Counted from the first letter of the stretch, positions 17,975 through 28,059 are shown. The stretch is DNA of 64,000 bases from Methylococcus geothermalis (GCF_012769535.1 NZ_CP046565.1:2556501-2620500); one strand, 5' to 3'. Numbers and translations are program-made. Notes: a model not told the origin generated them from the sequence alone.

Positions 17975-19699
17975 CTACATCGTCTTCTTCAGCAGCGGCT
18001 TCAGCGCATCGAGCGAACGGGTATTCAGCACGTCGCCCTTCTCCAGCCAGCCGCGCCGCGCCTGGCCGACGCCGAAGCGCAGATGGTCGAAATCCAGGAC
18101 GCTGTGGGCATCGGAGTTGACGCTGACCAGCACCCCTTCGGCCTTGGCCGCCTGACAGTAGGTGTCGAGCAGATCGAGCCGTTCGGGATGGGCGTTCAGC
18201 TCCAGGTAGCAGCCCCGTTCCTTGGCCTTGCGGATGATGCGCGGCATGTCCACGTCGTAAGGCTCGCGCCGCTCGATGAGCCTGCCGCTGGGATGGGCCA
18301 GGAGGGTGAAATGCGGGTGATCCATGGCTTTCAGGATGCGCTCGGTCTGCCTGGCGCGCGACAGCTCGAAACGGCTGTGGACCGCCCCGACCACCAGATC
18401 GAGCCGCCCCAGCAGTTCGTCGGGCAAGTCCAGCCGGCCGTCTTCCAGGATGTCGACCTCGATGCCCTTGAGCAGGGTGATGCCCCGCAGCTCGCCGTTG
18501 AGCCGGTCGATCTCGTCGATCTGCTGCGCCAGGCGCAGCGGGTCGAGACCGTGGGCGACGGTCAGCCGGCGCGAATGTTCGGTGATGGCCAGGTATTCGA
18601 AGCCCCGCTGGCGGGCGGCTTCGGCCATTTCCCGGAGAGTGTTGTGGCCGTCCGTGGCCCGTGTGTGGACGTGGAGATCGCCTCTGAGGTCGCCCAGTTC
18701 CACCAGTTTCGGCAAGCGCCCTGCCCTGGCCGCCTCGATCTCGCCCCGATCCTCCCTCAGCTCCGGCGGAATGAAGGGCAGCCCCACCGCCCGGAACACC
18801 GATTCCTCGGTCTCGCCGCCGATGCGTTCCTTCCCCTCGAACACCCCATATTCGTTGATCTTCAGACCCCGCTCCTGCCCCAGCCGGCGGACGGCGATGT
18901 TGTGCGCCTTGCTGCCGGTGAAGTAGTGCAGGGCTGCGCCGTAACTTTCCGGCTCGACCACCCGGAGATCGACCTGGAGCTTGCAGCCGAGCACGACGCT
19001 GCCGCGGGTGGAACCGTGCGAGAGCACCTCCGCCACCTCGTCGTAGGCGGTGAAGCGCTCCATCACCGGGCTGTCCGGCCCGGCGGTGACCAGGATGTCG
19101 ATATCGCCCACGGTCTCCCGCGCCCGGCGGTAGCTGCCCGCCACCACCACGTCGTGCACGCCGGGCACGGCGCGCAGCCAGGCGGCCAGCGGCTCGGCGT
19201 ACTGGGCGGCGGTGGCCAGCTTGAAACGTCCCGCCCCGCCGGCCTGAGCAGCCAGGGATTCGGCGATGCGGCTTTCCGTCTTCTCGCCGAAGCCGGCCAG
19301 GGACCGGATGCGGTGATCGCGGACCGCGCGCTGCAGCTGCTCGACGGTGTGGATGTCGAGTTCATGGTAGAGGGCCTTCACCCGTTTCGGCCCCAATCCG
19401 GGGATTTTGAGCAGTTCGGTGATGGCCGGCGGCAGCTTCTTGTGGAGCTTGTCCAGCGCCGCGCACCGGCCGGTCTCGGCGATCTCCCGTATCTTGCCGG
19501 CGAGGTCGTCGCCGATGCCGGGCAGCTCGGTCAGATCCTCGCCCTCGTGCAGCATGGCCCTCACGTCCCGACCCAGCTCCTGCAGGGTGCGCGCGGCATT
19601 GCGGTAGGCCCGCACCCGGAACACGTTGGCGCCCTCGATCTCCAGCAGGTCGGCGATTTCCTCGAAGATGGCGGCGATATCGGCATTATGGATGGGCAT
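17975..19699 (-). CDS. polX: DNA polymerase X with PHP domain
   Basis: 574 aa, the usual length for bacterial PolX. Order: N-terminal helix-hairpin-helix region (NADIAAIFEEIADLL... ELPGIGDDLAGKI), a beta-type nucleotidyltransferase palm (VVAGSYRRARETVGDIDILV, with the metal-binding DIDIL), and a C-terminal PHP phosphoesterase (GDLHVHTRATDG, ITEHSRR). PolX enzymes fill short gaps in base-excision and end repair, and the PHP domain adds 3'-5' exonuclease or AP endonuclease activity. ATG 19699 has GGGAG 6 nt upstream. The gene overlaps the end of rtcA by 14 nt, so the two are co-transcribed. Confidence 0.93.
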   Translation of the reverse strand: MPIHNADIAAIFEEIADLLEIEGANVFRVRAYRNAARTLQELGRDVRAMLHEGEDLTELPGIGDDLAGKIREIAETGRCAALDKLHKKLPPAITELLKIPGLGPKRVKALYHELDIHTVEQLQRAVRDHRIRSLAGFGEKTESRIAESLAAQAGGAGRFKLATAAQYAEPLAAWLRAVPGVHDVVVAGSYRRARETVGDIDILVTAGPDSPVMERFTAYDEVAEVLSHGSTRGSVVLGCKLQVDLRVVEPESYGAALHYFTGSKAHNIAVRRLGQERGLKINEYGVFEGKERIGGETEESVFRAVGLPFIPPELREDRGEIEAARAGRLPKLVELGDLRGDLHVHTRATDGHNTLREMAEAARQRGFEYLAITEHSRRLTVAHGLDPLRLAQQIDEIDRLNGELRGITLLKGIEVDILEDGRLDLPDELLGRLDLVVGAVHSRFELSRARQTERILKAMDHPHFTLLAHPSGRLIERREPYDVDMPRIIRKAKERGCYLELNAHPERLDLLDTYCQAAKAEGVLVSVNSDAHSVLDFDHLRFGVGQARRGWLEKGDVLNTRSLDALKPLLKKTM

Positions 19700-20771
19700 G
19701 GCACACTCCCGCTGGATTTCCACGGATTCGGACGAGGCCGGTCCCGTTCTCCGCCGGCCGGACATCCACCCGCGCCAGCCCGAAGCGCTCCACGACCCAG
19801 GCATGGGTGGTCAGGTGCGGACTGATGCGCTCGACGCTGAACAAAGACTCCTCCGGGCACAAGGCGGCGGGCAGGACGATCTGGTCGGCCAGATGCTGCT
19901 CCAGGGCCGCGCCGGAACGATAGTGGGCCAGCAGCGCCACACAGGCTTCCTCGGCGACCCGTTCGGCAGGCTTGCCTCTTCGTCCCAGCGCCGTGAAACC
20001 GGCCAGGCAATGATCGTAGCGGGCGGTCAGGAACAAGCCCGCACCGGCACAGGCCGCTTGCAGTACGGCCGGTTCAATGGCGGCGGCAATGCCCGCTTCC
20101 GCCAGGACCGCCCGGGCTCGGGCGGCCATGCGTTCCGGAATGTGGGCCGGCAGATTGGCCGCCAGGGCCCGCCCGGTGACCGATTGCAGGACGCCGCGGT
20201 CCTCCACGCGCAAGGCTCGCAGAGTTCGGCGGCCTCCTTGCACCGTCAGCGTCACCTCCCCCTTGCCGACGGGATACCAGCCGGACCGGATCAGCGACAG
20301 CTCGGCCCGCAGGCCCATGCGGGCCAGAGTCGGCAGCCAGACGTCGAGGACGTAGTCGAAGGCTGGGCTCATCGGCACATGGGTGCCGCCGCTCAGACTG
20401 ACCGTCGAGGTGCCCTCGGCCAGGGCCAGCGGCAGCAGGACGGTCTGCAGCACCAGCATCACAGCGCCTGCGCTGCCGCCTTCGCGGGCATCCCCCACGT
20501 CCAGCGCATAATCGCCCGCCCGCACGGGCCTGCACGGAACGAACTCCAGTGTCTGCGAGCCGAGCTCGGCGCCCTCGATCCGGGCGTCGCAGAGCATGGC
20601 CACCGCCCTCACCGCGGTGAGATGCTGCGGCGCCAGCCCTGGCTTCGGGCGGCGGGCACGGATGTTCTCCAGGCGCACCGCTCTGCCGGTCAATGCCGCC
20701 AGACTCAAGGCGCTGCGAAGAATCTGCCCGCCACCTTCGCCGTGAGAACCATCGATGCGGAGCAATGCCAT
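19686..20771 (-). CDS. rtcA: RNA 3'-terminal phosphate cyclase
   Basis: 361 aa. The N-terminal IDGSHGEGGGQILRSALSLA is the family signature; KPGLAPQHLTAV and the C-terminal region with HLTTHAWVVERF also fit RtcA. The enzyme adenylates RNA 3'-phosphates and converts them to 2',3'-cyclic phosphates, an RNA-repair reaction. No rtcB or rtcR is adjacent, unlike the E. coli rtc operon. The start lies 1 nt after the pcm stop and the 3' end overlaps polX, so regulation is probably through the pcm promoter. Confidence 0.93.
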   Translation of the reverse strand: MALLRIDGSHGEGGGQILRSALSLAALTGRAVRLENIRARRPKPGLAPQHLTAVRAVAMLCDARIEGAELGSQTLEFVPCRPVRAGDYALDVGDAREGGSAGAVMLVLQTVLLPLALAEGTSTVSLSGGTHVPMSPAFDYVLDVWLPTLARMGLRAELSLIRSGWYPVGKGEVTLTVQGGRRTLRALRVEDRGVLQSVTGRALAANLPAHIPERMAARARAVLAEAGIAAAIEPAVLQAACAGAGLFLTARYDHCLAGFTALGRRGKPAERVAEEACVALLAHYRSGAALEQHLADQIVLPAALCPEESLFSVERISPHLTTHAWVVERFGLARVDVRPAENGTGLVRIRGNPAGVCHAHP

Positions 20772-20772
20772 C

Positions 20773-21444
20773 TCATTCCCGTTCCGGCCGGTACCCGCCT
20801 TCGCCGGTCAACGGCACGAAAGCCACGGGCAGCACGCTGCAGGTCTCGATTTCGCCCTGGGCGTTCTTGTCCACCGTCATCAACTCTTGATGGTGGTAAG
20901 GCAGGCCGACCGGAATCACCATGCGTCCCCCCGGTTTGAGCTGTTCGATCAAAAGGTCGGGAAGGTAGGGCGCCGCCGCGGTGACGATGATGCCGTCGTA
21001 AGGCGCGTGTTCGGGCCAGCCGAAATAGCCGTCGCCGATGCGGACTTCCACGTTGCGGTAGCCGAGCTTCTTCAGCCTTTCGGCCGCCAGTTCGGCCAGT
21101 TCCGGAATGATCTCGATGGTATAGACCTGCTTCACCAGCCGCGACAGGATCGCCGCCTGATAGCCGGAACCGGCGCCGATTTCGAGGATGACCGAGTCCT
21201 CCCTCGGATTCAGAAGATCGGTCATCAGCGCGACGATGAAGGGCTGGGAGATGGTCTGGCCGCAGCCGATGGGGACCGGCCCGTTGTCGAAAGCGAACGG
21301 CACCCGGTCGGGGGGCACGAAGCGATTTCGCGGAACCTTGCGCATGGCTTTCATCACGCCGGGCGACAGCGTGCTGCGGCCGGTGAGATGGCGCGTCAGC
21401 GCGACCTCCGCCTCGAGGTCTCGCATCATCTGGGACAGACTCAT
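20773..21444 (-). CDS. pcm: protein-L-isoaspartate O-methyltransferase
   Basis: 223 aa from ATG 21444 (MSLSQMMRD). Family motifs: RNRFVPPDR, the substrate loop GCGQTISQPFIVALM, the SAM-binding ILEIGAGSGYQAAIL, and DGYFGWPEHAPYDGIIVTAA. It repairs isomerised Asp/Asn residues in aged proteins. The frame stays open upstream to 21789, but that extension has no signal peptide or domain, so it was not included. First gene of the pcm-rtcA-polX operon. Confidence 0.93.
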   Translation of the reverse strand: MSLSQMMRDLEAEVALTRHLTGRSTLSPGVMKAMRKVPRNRFVPPDRVPFAFDNGPVPIGCGQTISQPFIVALMTDLLNPREDSVILEIGAGSGYQAAILSRLVKQVYTIEIIPELAELAAERLKKLGYRNVEVRIGDGYFGWPEHAPYDGIIVTAAAPYLPDLLIEQLKPGGRMVIPVGLPYHHQELMTVDKNAQGEIETCSVLPVAFVPLTGEGGYRPERE

Positions 21445-22045
21445 CGCCCATGCCTCGCTTCGGGTGGGGATAATGCTGGACAATATAACCCTTTTCCCCA
21501 GCCTGGCGGTCGAAGGCCCGTTGGAAACCTCGATCAACGACGGGCGCAGCCATGGGCGGCGCAGGCCATGCCGGAGACTCCGCCGTTCTTGGTGAGCCGT
21601 TCCGCTATCGGCCAGCAGCGAACTGACCACGACGCTTGCCGATGGCACGCCATTTCCACCGCCGCCCTGTGAACAAGCCGACGGCCAGGGCGCCACGACC
21701 CATACGAGACATCTTTTTTCCCGTTCGTCTCCCGCGCGAAATCGGAAAGAAACCCTTGCCTTGCCATGCTCGTGCTCCCGAGTTTTCATGACCTGGCTAG
21801 ACTATGCCGGACAGGACACCGACGTCACATCAGCATTCATCCTGCACGTATCAAACGAATGGACGGAAAATGTGACAGCAGGAGCCTGACGGGACGAGAC
21901 GCCGAACGGCGAACAAACTCGGAATGCCTAAATCATGTCGAGCCTATAGCGTTGGAAATGCGATGGCTGAAGAGTCGGCGAAGGCTTACAATCGCCACAC
22001 GATAACCTTGCTCCGTTGTCAGACTTTTTTTCGCAGGAGGACGTC
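21445..22045. other. intergenic region between pcm and the formate dehydrogenase operon
   Basis: About 600 bp between divergent genes. Short open frames exist on both strands but none has a credible ribosome site plus protein-like composition. Promoters for pcm (minus) and fdnG (plus) must lie here; I could not assign them. Confidence 0.4.
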
Positions 22046-25000
22046 ATGCAAGTCACCCGGCGCCAGTTCTTCAGACTGAGTGCCGCAACGCTCGGGGGTT
22101 CCTCGCTGGCCGTCATGGGGTTTTCGCCCCGCGAGGCGCTGGCGGAAGTGCGCGCGTTCAAGCTGGCGCGCACCACGGAAACCCGCAATACCTGCCCGTA
22201 TTGCTCGGTAGCCTGCGGTCTCATCCTGTACAGCCTCGGTGACGGCGCCAAGAACGCCAAGGCCGAGATCATCCACATCGAGGGCGACCCCGATCACCCG
22301 GTCAGCCGCGGCAGCCTCTGCCCCAAGGGCGCCGGGCTGCTCGACTTCGTCCACAGCCCGACCCGCACCCGGTTCCCCGAGTACCGGGCGCCGGGCGCCA
22401 AGGCGTGGACCCGCGTCAGCTGGGATTTCGCGCTGGAACGCATCGCGAAGCTCGTCAAGGAAGACCGCGATCGGAATTTCGTCGCTCGCAACGGCCAGGG
22501 GCAGACGGTCAACCGCTGGCCGACGGTCGGCTTCCTGGCGGCTTCCGCTTCGTCCAACGAAGCCGGCTACCTCACCCACAAGGTTCTCCGCAGCTTAGGA
22601 GTGGTCGCACTCGACAACCAGGCACGGGTCTGACACGCACCGACGGTGGCAAGTCTTGCTCCGACATTCGGTCGCGGCGCCATGACCAATACCTGGATGG
22701 ACATCAAGAATGCGAACGTCATTCTGGTGATGGGCGGCAATGCCGCCGAGGCGCATCCGGTCGGCTTCAAATGGGTGGTGGAAGCCAAGGCGCACAACAA
22801 GGCCAAGCTGATCGTGGTCGATCCGCGCTTCAACCGCACGGCTTCGGTGGCGGATTTGTACGCGCCGATCCGGGTGGGGACCGACATCGCCTTCCTGAGC
22901 GGGGTGATCCGCTACCTGTTCGAGCACGACGCGCTCCAGCATGAATACGTCAAGGCGTATACCAACGCCGCCTTCATCGTGCGCGAGGATTTCGGCTTCG
23001 ACGACGGGCTGTTCTCCGGCTACGACGAGAGCGCCCGCAAGTACGACAAGGCGAGCTGGCAATACGAGCTGGACGGCCAGGGTTATGCCCGGGTCGACGA
23101 GACCCTGCAGCATCCCCGCTGCGTGCTGAACCTGCTGAAGCAGCATGTCTCCCGCTACACCGTCGACATGGTCTGCGACCTCACCGGCACGCCGAGGGAG
23201 CTGTACCTGGAGGTCTGCGAGACGATCGCCTCCACCGCGGTCCCGACCCGAACCCTGACCAGCCTGTACGCCCTCGGCTGGACCCAGCACAGCATCGGCG
23301 CCCAGAACATCCGGACGCTGGCGATCCTGCAATTGCTGCTGGGCAACATCGGGATGCCGGGCGGCGGGGTCAATGCCCTGCGCGGCCATTCCAACATCCA
23401 GGGCCTGACCGACCTGGGGCTGCTGTCCGACCAGCTGCCGGGCTATATGACGCTCGCCCATGACGAGGAGACCACCCGCGCCGCCTATCTGGAAAAGCAC
23501 ACGCCCAAGCCCCTGAGGCCGGGACAGGTCAACTACTGGTCGAACTACCCCAAGTTCCATACCAGCTTGATGAAGGCCTGGTACGGCAAGGCGGCGACCG
23601 CGGACAACGACTTCTGCTATGACTGGCTGCCGAAGCTCGATCAGGTCTACGACGGCCTGCGGGTGTTCGACCAGATGGAACAGGGCAAGCTGACCGGCTA
23701 TTTCTGCCAGGGCTTCAACCCGCTGGCGTCCTTTCCCGACAAGGCCAAGATCACCTCGGCGCTGTCCAAGCTGAAGTTCCTGGTGGTGATGGACCCGCTG
23801 GCGACGGAAACCTCGGAGTTCTGGCAGGACCACGGCGAATACCACGAGGCAACGCCGGAAGCCATCCAGACCGAGGTGTTCCGCCTGCCCACCACCTGCT
23901 TCGCCGAGGAGGACGGCTCGCTGGTCAACAGTTCGCGCTGGCTGCAATGGCACTGGAAAGGCGCCGAACCGCCGGGGGAATGCCGCACCGACATCGACAT
24001 CATGGCCGAGCTGTTCATCAAAATCCGTGAACTGTACCGGCGGGAAGGCGGCGCCTTCCCCGATCCGATCCTCGGCCTGCACTGGCCTTACCGGATTCCG
24101 GAAGCGCCGGGGCCGGACGAACTGGCCAAGGAGTTCAATGGCTACGCCCTGGCCGACCTCACCGATCCCAAAGACCCGACGAAAGTGCTGGTCAAAGCCG
24201 GGCAGCAGCTCTCGAGCTTCGCCCAGCTCCGCGACGACGGCAGCACCGCCAGCGGCACCTGGATCTTCTGCGGCGCCTGGACCGAGGCCGGCAACCAGAT
24301 GGCCCGGCGCGACACCTCGGACCCCACCGGACTCGGCATCGCGCCCCACTGGGCCTGGGCCTGGCCGCTGAACCGGCGGATCCTCTACAACCGCGCCTCC
24401 TGTGATCCCGCCGGCAAGCCCTGGGACGAAAGGCGCAAGCTGATCGAATGGGATGGCAGCAAGTGGAGCGGGCTGGACGTGCCGGACTTCAAGACCGACG
24501 CCGGCCCCGACAGCGGCGTGTCGCCCTTCATCATGACCGACGAAGGAGTGGCCCGGCTGTTCGCGCGGCACCTGATGGCCGAAGGCCCCTTCCCCGAGCA
24601 TTACGAGCCGTTCGAAACGCCGCTGGCGGCCAACCCCCTGCACAGCAAGGTGATCAGCAACCCGGCGGCGCGCGTGTTCGCGGGCGACAAGGCCATGCTC
24701 GGCAGCCGGGAGGAATTCCCTTACGTCGCCACCACTTACCGCCTCACCGAGCACTTCCACTTCTGGACCAAGCATGCGCGGATCAATGCCTCGCTCCAGC
24801 CGGAGCAGTTCGTGGAAATCGGCGAGGCGCTGGCGGCGGAACTCGGCATCGCCAACGGCGAGAAGGTGGTCGTGCGCTCCAGGCGCGGCCGCATCAAGGC
24901 GGTGGCGTTGGTGACCAGGCGCATCAAGGCGCTGAAGGTCGCGGGCCAGACCGTGCACCAGATCGGCATCCCGATCCACTGGGGCTTCACCGGCGCGACC

Positions 25001-25243
25001 CGGAAGGGCTACATCGCCAACACCCTGACGCCGTTCCTGGGCGATGCCAATACCCAGACGCCGGAGTTCAAGGCCTTTCTGGTCAATGTGGAAAAGGACC
25101 TGTCCGAACTCATGCCGCACACCCACAAGCCGGGCGAGGAGCACGAGGAACGCAGGCGGGCGGAGGCCGCAGCGGAAACCGGCATCGTCCAGGCGTCCTC
25201 CTCCTGGTGGCTACGTGTGCTGAAGGGCAGAGCCGAATCATGA
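22046..25243 (+). CDS. fdnG: selenocysteine-containing formate dehydrogenase alpha subunit (FDH-N/O type)
   Basis: 1065 aa read through an in-frame TGA at 22631-22633 (codon 196), the selenocysteine position of E. coli FdnG; the context DNQARV-Sec-HAPTVASLAP matches that family. A twin-arginine signal (TRRQFFRLSAATLGG) sends the folded enzyme to the periplasm. NTCPYCSVACG binds a [4Fe-4S] cluster; the rest is a molybdopterin oxidoreductase fold ending in a molydopterin dinucleotide-binding domain. It oxidises formate to CO2 as the last C1 step and passes electrons to the beta subunit. ATG 22046 has AGGAGG 5 nt upstream. Naive gene calling would split it at 22633. The toxin-antitoxin pair follows before fdnH. 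Confidence 0.95.
22631..22671 (+). promoter_or_regulatory. selenocysteine UGA and bacterial SECIS element
   Basis: The TGA is followed by sequence that folds as a hairpin: CCGAC/GTCGG-type outer pairing around GCAAGTCTTGC (stem GCAA/TTGC, loop GTC). The same GCAAGTCTTGC core occurs, as I recall, after the Sec codon of E. coli fdnG. The position immediately 3' of UGA is where SelB needs the bSECIS. Exact stem borders are approximate. Confidence 0.75.
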
Positions 25244-25307
25244 ACGGCGTAACCGAGCGGCGTTCCAAAAGGTTTACGATGAATACCACCGAGCTTTGGA
25301 GTCCCCT

Positions 25308-25562
25308 ATGATTGCCGTCGAACTCGAAACATCGATCACCGGGCATCATTTGGAATTGACCAGCCCAGCACTTCCCGAGCACGTTTCAAAAGCAAGGGTG
25401 ATCGTGCTTTACGAAGAAACGCCCCAAACAGAACCCAGCCGGGATGATGAAATCGAGGCGATCCTGATTCGAACCCAGGGCATCTTGGGCCGGCACTCCG
25501 CCGATGAAATCGATGCGGAGCTGTCCACCATGCGAAGCGAGTGGGATGCAACCTCCCCATGA
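25308..25562 (+). CDS. antitoxin-like small protein paired with PIN toxin
   Basis: 84 aa from ATG 25308 with GGAG 6 nt upstream. Beta-rich N-terminus (MIAVELETSITGHHLELTSP) followed by an acidic helical C-terminus (ADEIDAELSTMRSEWD), a layout common in antitoxins that wrap a PIN toxin. The TGA overlaps the toxin start as ATGA. No named antitoxin family was recognised; the call rests on context. The pair splits the formate dehydrogenase operon. Confidence 0.65.
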   Translation: MIAVELETSITGHHLELTSPALPEHVSKARVIVLYEETPQTEPSRDDEIEAILIRTQGILGRHSADEIDAELSTMRSEWDATSP

Positions 25563-25948
25563 CTCCCGTCACGACGCTCCTCGATACGAACGTCTTGATT
25601 TACCACATGAATAATCAAGGAGGAGACAGGTTTGTCGATCGTTTCCGGTCCACGTTGCAAGCGGGAGCCGGTATTTCCGTGATCACACGAATCGAGGTGC
25701 TGGCCTGGCGTGGACACACCGATGAAACGGCATTCCAGGCCACGGCTCTGCTCGGCCTTTGTCGAGAGTTCGGCTTGTCCGAATCCGTGATACAGCACTG
25801 CATTGGCCTGCGCCGAGCGTTCAATGTCAAACTGCCCGATGCCATCATCGCGGCGACGGCGGTCCTCTCCAATCTCCCGCTGATGACGCGCAACACCGGT
25901 GACTTTCAGCGGATTCCCGGCCTGATGATCGTGGATCCCTTCGAATGA
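25559..25948 (+). CDS. PIN-domain ribonuclease toxin (VapC-like)
   Basis: 129 aa. The PIN acidic residues are visible: [10 protein letters not shown] (Asp near 9), TRIEVLAW (Glu) and [10 protein letters not shown] (Asp), with TRNTGDFQ near the end. PIN toxins are Mg-dependent ribonucleases neutralised by the upstream partner. It starts inside the antitoxin stop codon (ATGA), so the two are translationally coupled. It ends 67 bp before fdnH; transcription could continue into the FDH genes. Confidence 0.85.
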   Translation: MTPVTTLLDTNVLIYHMNNQGGDRFVDRFRSTLQAGAGISVITRIEVLAWRGHTDETAFQATALLGLCREFGLSESVIQHCIGLRRAFNVKLPDAIIAATAVLSNLPLMTRNTGDFQRIPGLMIVDPFE

Positions 25949-26015
25949 AGCGGAAAGACATGAAAACGCGCGCATTTTCGATCTCCCATCCATTTCTTTA
26001 GGGAGCGATAGAACC

Positions 26016-26891
26016 ATGGCACTGCAATCCCTGGACATCGTCCGGCGCTCCGCCACCACCACGCCCAGCCCCCAGCAGCGGCAGACGACGGAGGTGGCCA
26101 AGCTCATCGACGTCACCAAGTGCATCGGCTGCAAGGCCTGCCAGTCGGCCTGCCAGGAGTGGAACGATCTGCGCGAGGAGGTCGGCATCAACGAGGGTTC
26201 CTACCAGAATCCGCACGACCTGACCGCCAACAGCTGGACCCTGATGCGCTTCGCCGAGACCGAGGAAAACGGCACCCTCGAATGGCTGATCCGCAAGGAC
26301 GGCTGCATGCACTGCGCCGACCCCGGCTGCCTCAAGGCCTGCCCCTCGCCGGGCGCGATCATCCAGTACAGCAACGGCATCGTCGATTTCCACGAGGAGA
26401 ACTGCATCGGCTGCGGCTACTGCATCGCCGGCTGCCCGTTCGACATCCCCCGCCTGTCCAACAAGGACGGCAAGGTCTACAAGTGCACCCTGTGCTCGGA
26501 CCGCGTGTCGGTGGGGCTGGAACCGGCCTGCATCAAGGCTTGCCCGACCCAGGCCCTGGTGTTCGGCAGCAAGGAGGACATGATCGAGCACGCCAACGAG
26601 CGTATCGCCGACCTCAAGGAGCGCGGCTTCGACCATGCCGGGCTCTACGACCCGGCCGGCGTGGGCGGCACCCATGTCATGTACGTGCTGCATCATGCCG
26701 ACAAGCCGCAGCTCTACAACGACCTGCCGAAAGACCCGGCCATCTCCCCCACGGTCGGCCTGTGGAAAGGAATCTTCAAGCCCCTGGCCACGGCCGCCCT
26801 GGCGTTCACGGCGCTGGCCGGGTTTTTCCACTATGTCACGGTCGGCCCCAACGAGACCGAGGACGACGACGAAGAGGAGGAAAAGGCATGA
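26016..26891 (+). CDS. fdnH: formate dehydrogenase iron-sulfur beta subunit
   Basis: 291 aa with four ferredoxin-like cysteine groups: [11 protein letters not shown] near residue 36, [13 protein letters not shown] near 98, [11 protein letters not shown] near 130 and CTLCSDRV near 157, for four [4Fe-4S] clusters. One C-terminal membrane helix ([17 protein letters not shown]) anchors it with the bulk in the periplasm. It wires the alpha subunit to the gamma cytochrome b. The acidic tail DDDEEEEKA is notable. GGGAG lies upstream of ATG 26016, and its stop overlaps fdnI by ATGA. Separated from fdnG by 772 bp. Confidence 0.94.
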   Translation: MALQSLDIVRRSATTTPSPQQRQTTEVAKLIDVTKCIGCKACQSACQEWNDLREEVGINEGSYQNPHDLTANSWTLMRFAETEENGTLEWLIRKDGCMHCADPGCLKACPSPGAIIQYSNGIVDFHEENCIGCGYCIAGCPFDIPRLSNKDGKVYKCTLCSDRVSVGLEPACIKACPTQALVFGSKEDMIEHANERIADLKERGFDHAGLYDPAGVGGTHVMYVLHHADKPQLYNDLPKDPAISPTVGLWKGIFKPLATAALAFTALAGFFHYVTVGPNETEDDDEEEEKA

Positions 26892-27523
26892 GCACCGACC
26901 GCCACCCGCCACCCGTCGAGCGCTACAGCCCGGCGGAACGCTTCAACCACTGGGTCACCGCCCTCACCTTCCTGCTCCTGAGCTTCTCCGGCCTGGCGCT
27001 GTTCCACCCTTCCATGTTCTGGTTCACTCAGTTCTTCGGCGGGCCCACCTGGACCCGCATCCTGCACCCTTACATCGGCATCGTACTGTTCCTCTCGTTC
27101 TCCGGCCTGGCGCTCAAGTTCTGGCATCACAACCTGCTGACCCGCAACGACATCGTCTGGCTCGGCCGGATCGCCGATGTGGTGAGGAACCGGGAGGACC
27201 GGCTGCCGGAGGTGGACCGCTACAACGCCGGCCAGAAGATGCTGTTCTGGACCATGATCGCCACCCTCCCGACCCTGCTCCTCACCGGTATCGCGATCTG
27301 GCGGCCCTGGTTCGCTCCCTATTTCAGCATCGACATCGTCCGCCTGGCGCTGCTGCTCCATGCGGTTTGTGCCTTCGTCATGATCGCCGGCATCATCGTC
27401 CACATCTACGCCGCCTTGTGGATCAAGGGCACCATCGGCGCGATGGTCCGCGGCACCGTGACCCGGGCCTGGGCACGCAAGCATCATCCGGGCTGGTACC
27501 GGCGGGTGATCGGCGGGAAATAG
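26888..27523 (+). CDS. fdnI: formate dehydrogenase cytochrome b556 gamma subunit
   Basis: 211 aa with four membrane helices ([63 protein letters not shown]). Histidines in RFNHWVT, LLLHAV and VHIYAALW are the expected b-heme ligands. It takes electrons from fdnH and reduces quinone at the inner face, conserving a proton gradient. The ATGA overlap with fdnH shows coupling. A terminator-like hairpin follows at 27548. Confidence 0.93.
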   Translation: MSTDRHPPPVERYSPAERFNHWVTALTFLLLSFSGLALFHPSMFWFTQFFGGPTWTRILHPYIGIVLFLSFSGLALKFWHHNLLTRNDIVWLGRIADVVRNREDRLPEVDRYNAGQKMLFWTMIATLPTLLLTGIAIWRPWFAPYFSIDIVRLALLLHAVCAFVMIAGIIVHIYAALWIKGTIGAMVRGTVTRAWARKHHPGWYRRVIGGK

Positions 27524-27547
27524 GCACGGACACTGGCGGACGCCGCC

Positions 27548-27574
27548 GCCCGGTCTATAATACCGGGCCTTTTT
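27548..27574 (+). terminator. rho-independent terminator of the fdn operon
   Basis: GCCCGGT (27548-27554) pairs with ACCGGGC (27562-27568) across a 7-nt loop, followed by CTTTTT. The loop contains TATAAT, so the same site could double as a -10 element for ppnP 33 bp downstream. Confidence 0.7.
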
Positions 27575-27593
27575 ACAGACCAGGACTTCACTC

Positions 27594-27905
27594 GTGAGCC
27601 AGTTCGACAACGTCAGCGTCGTCAAGAAAGCCCATGTCTATTTCGACGGCAAATGTGTCAGCCACACCGTGCTGTTCCCGGATGGCAGCCGCAAGACCTT
27701 GGGGGTCATCCTGCCCGCCAGCCTGAACTTCAACACCGGCGCGCCGGAGGTCATGGAAATCACTGCCGGACGTTGCCGTGTGCAGCTCGCCGGGCAGAGC
27801 GAGTGGCAAAACTATCAGGCCGGCGATTCATTCGGTGTTCCGGGCGATAGCAGCTTCCAGATCGAGGTGAGCGATACGCTCCACTACGTGTGCCATTTCG
27901 GATGA
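27594..27905 (+). CDS. ppnP: pyrimidine/purine nucleoside phosphorylase
   Basis: 103 aa, GTG start. Matches the small cupin family DUF1255/Yai[12 protein letters not shown]-like start ([20 protein letters not shown]), [17 protein letters not shown], and [13 protein letters not shown]. PpnP phosphorolyses several nucleosides to the base and ribose-1-phosphate. It stands alone between the fdn terminator and two tiny genes. Confidence 0.9.
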   Translation: MSQFDNVSVVKKAHVYFDGKCVSHTVLFPDGSRKTLGVILPASLNFNTGAPEVMEITAGRCRVQLAGQSEWQNYQAGDSFGVPGDSSFQIEVSDTLHYVCHFG

Positions 27906-27945
27906 AGTCTCACCTGAGTGACCGGACAGTGAGGGGTGGCAAGGC

Positions 27946-28059
27946 ATGAAGCTCGGCTCACCCTATCTGCGCAAGCTGGTCGAAATCGCCATCGGCATCG
28001 CCGCGCTCGAACTGCTGTTTTACCTGTTCCGGATCGGGGCCACGGTTTACGCGCCGTAA
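27946..28059 (+). CDS. 37-aa single-pass membrane protein, unknown
   Basis: Reads MKLGSPYLRKLVEIAIGIAA then a hydrophobic run (LELLFYLFRIGATVYAP) and stop. A purine-rich GAGGGG lies before the ATG. One membrane helix with basic residues on its N-side predicts N-in topology. Too short for family assignment. Confidence 0.5.
   Translation: MKLGSPYLRKLVEIAIGIAALELLFYLFRIGATVYAP

Noticed and set aside
17891-19825. Long plus-strand frame of about 640 codons opposite polX
   Set aside because: Antisense shadow of a high-GC gene; no domain, and polX on the other strand is complete.
21445-21789. N-terminal extension of pcm to an upstream ATG
   Set aside because: No signal peptide or conserved segment; the family N-terminus starts at 21444.
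22631-22633. Apparent stop codon or frameshift splitting formate dehydrogenase alpha
   Set aside because: It is in frame, at the Sec position of FdnG, and is followed by a SECIS-like hairpin; read as selenocysteine.
22595-25144. 849-codon minus-strand frame opposite fdnG
   Set aside because: Shadow frame; the plus strand encodes a full formate dehydrogenase.
27556-27561. Perfect TATAAT as ppnP promoter
   Set aside because: It lies in the loop of a hairpin followed by T5 and has no decent -35 at 17 bp; terminator is the better reading, though both may hold.
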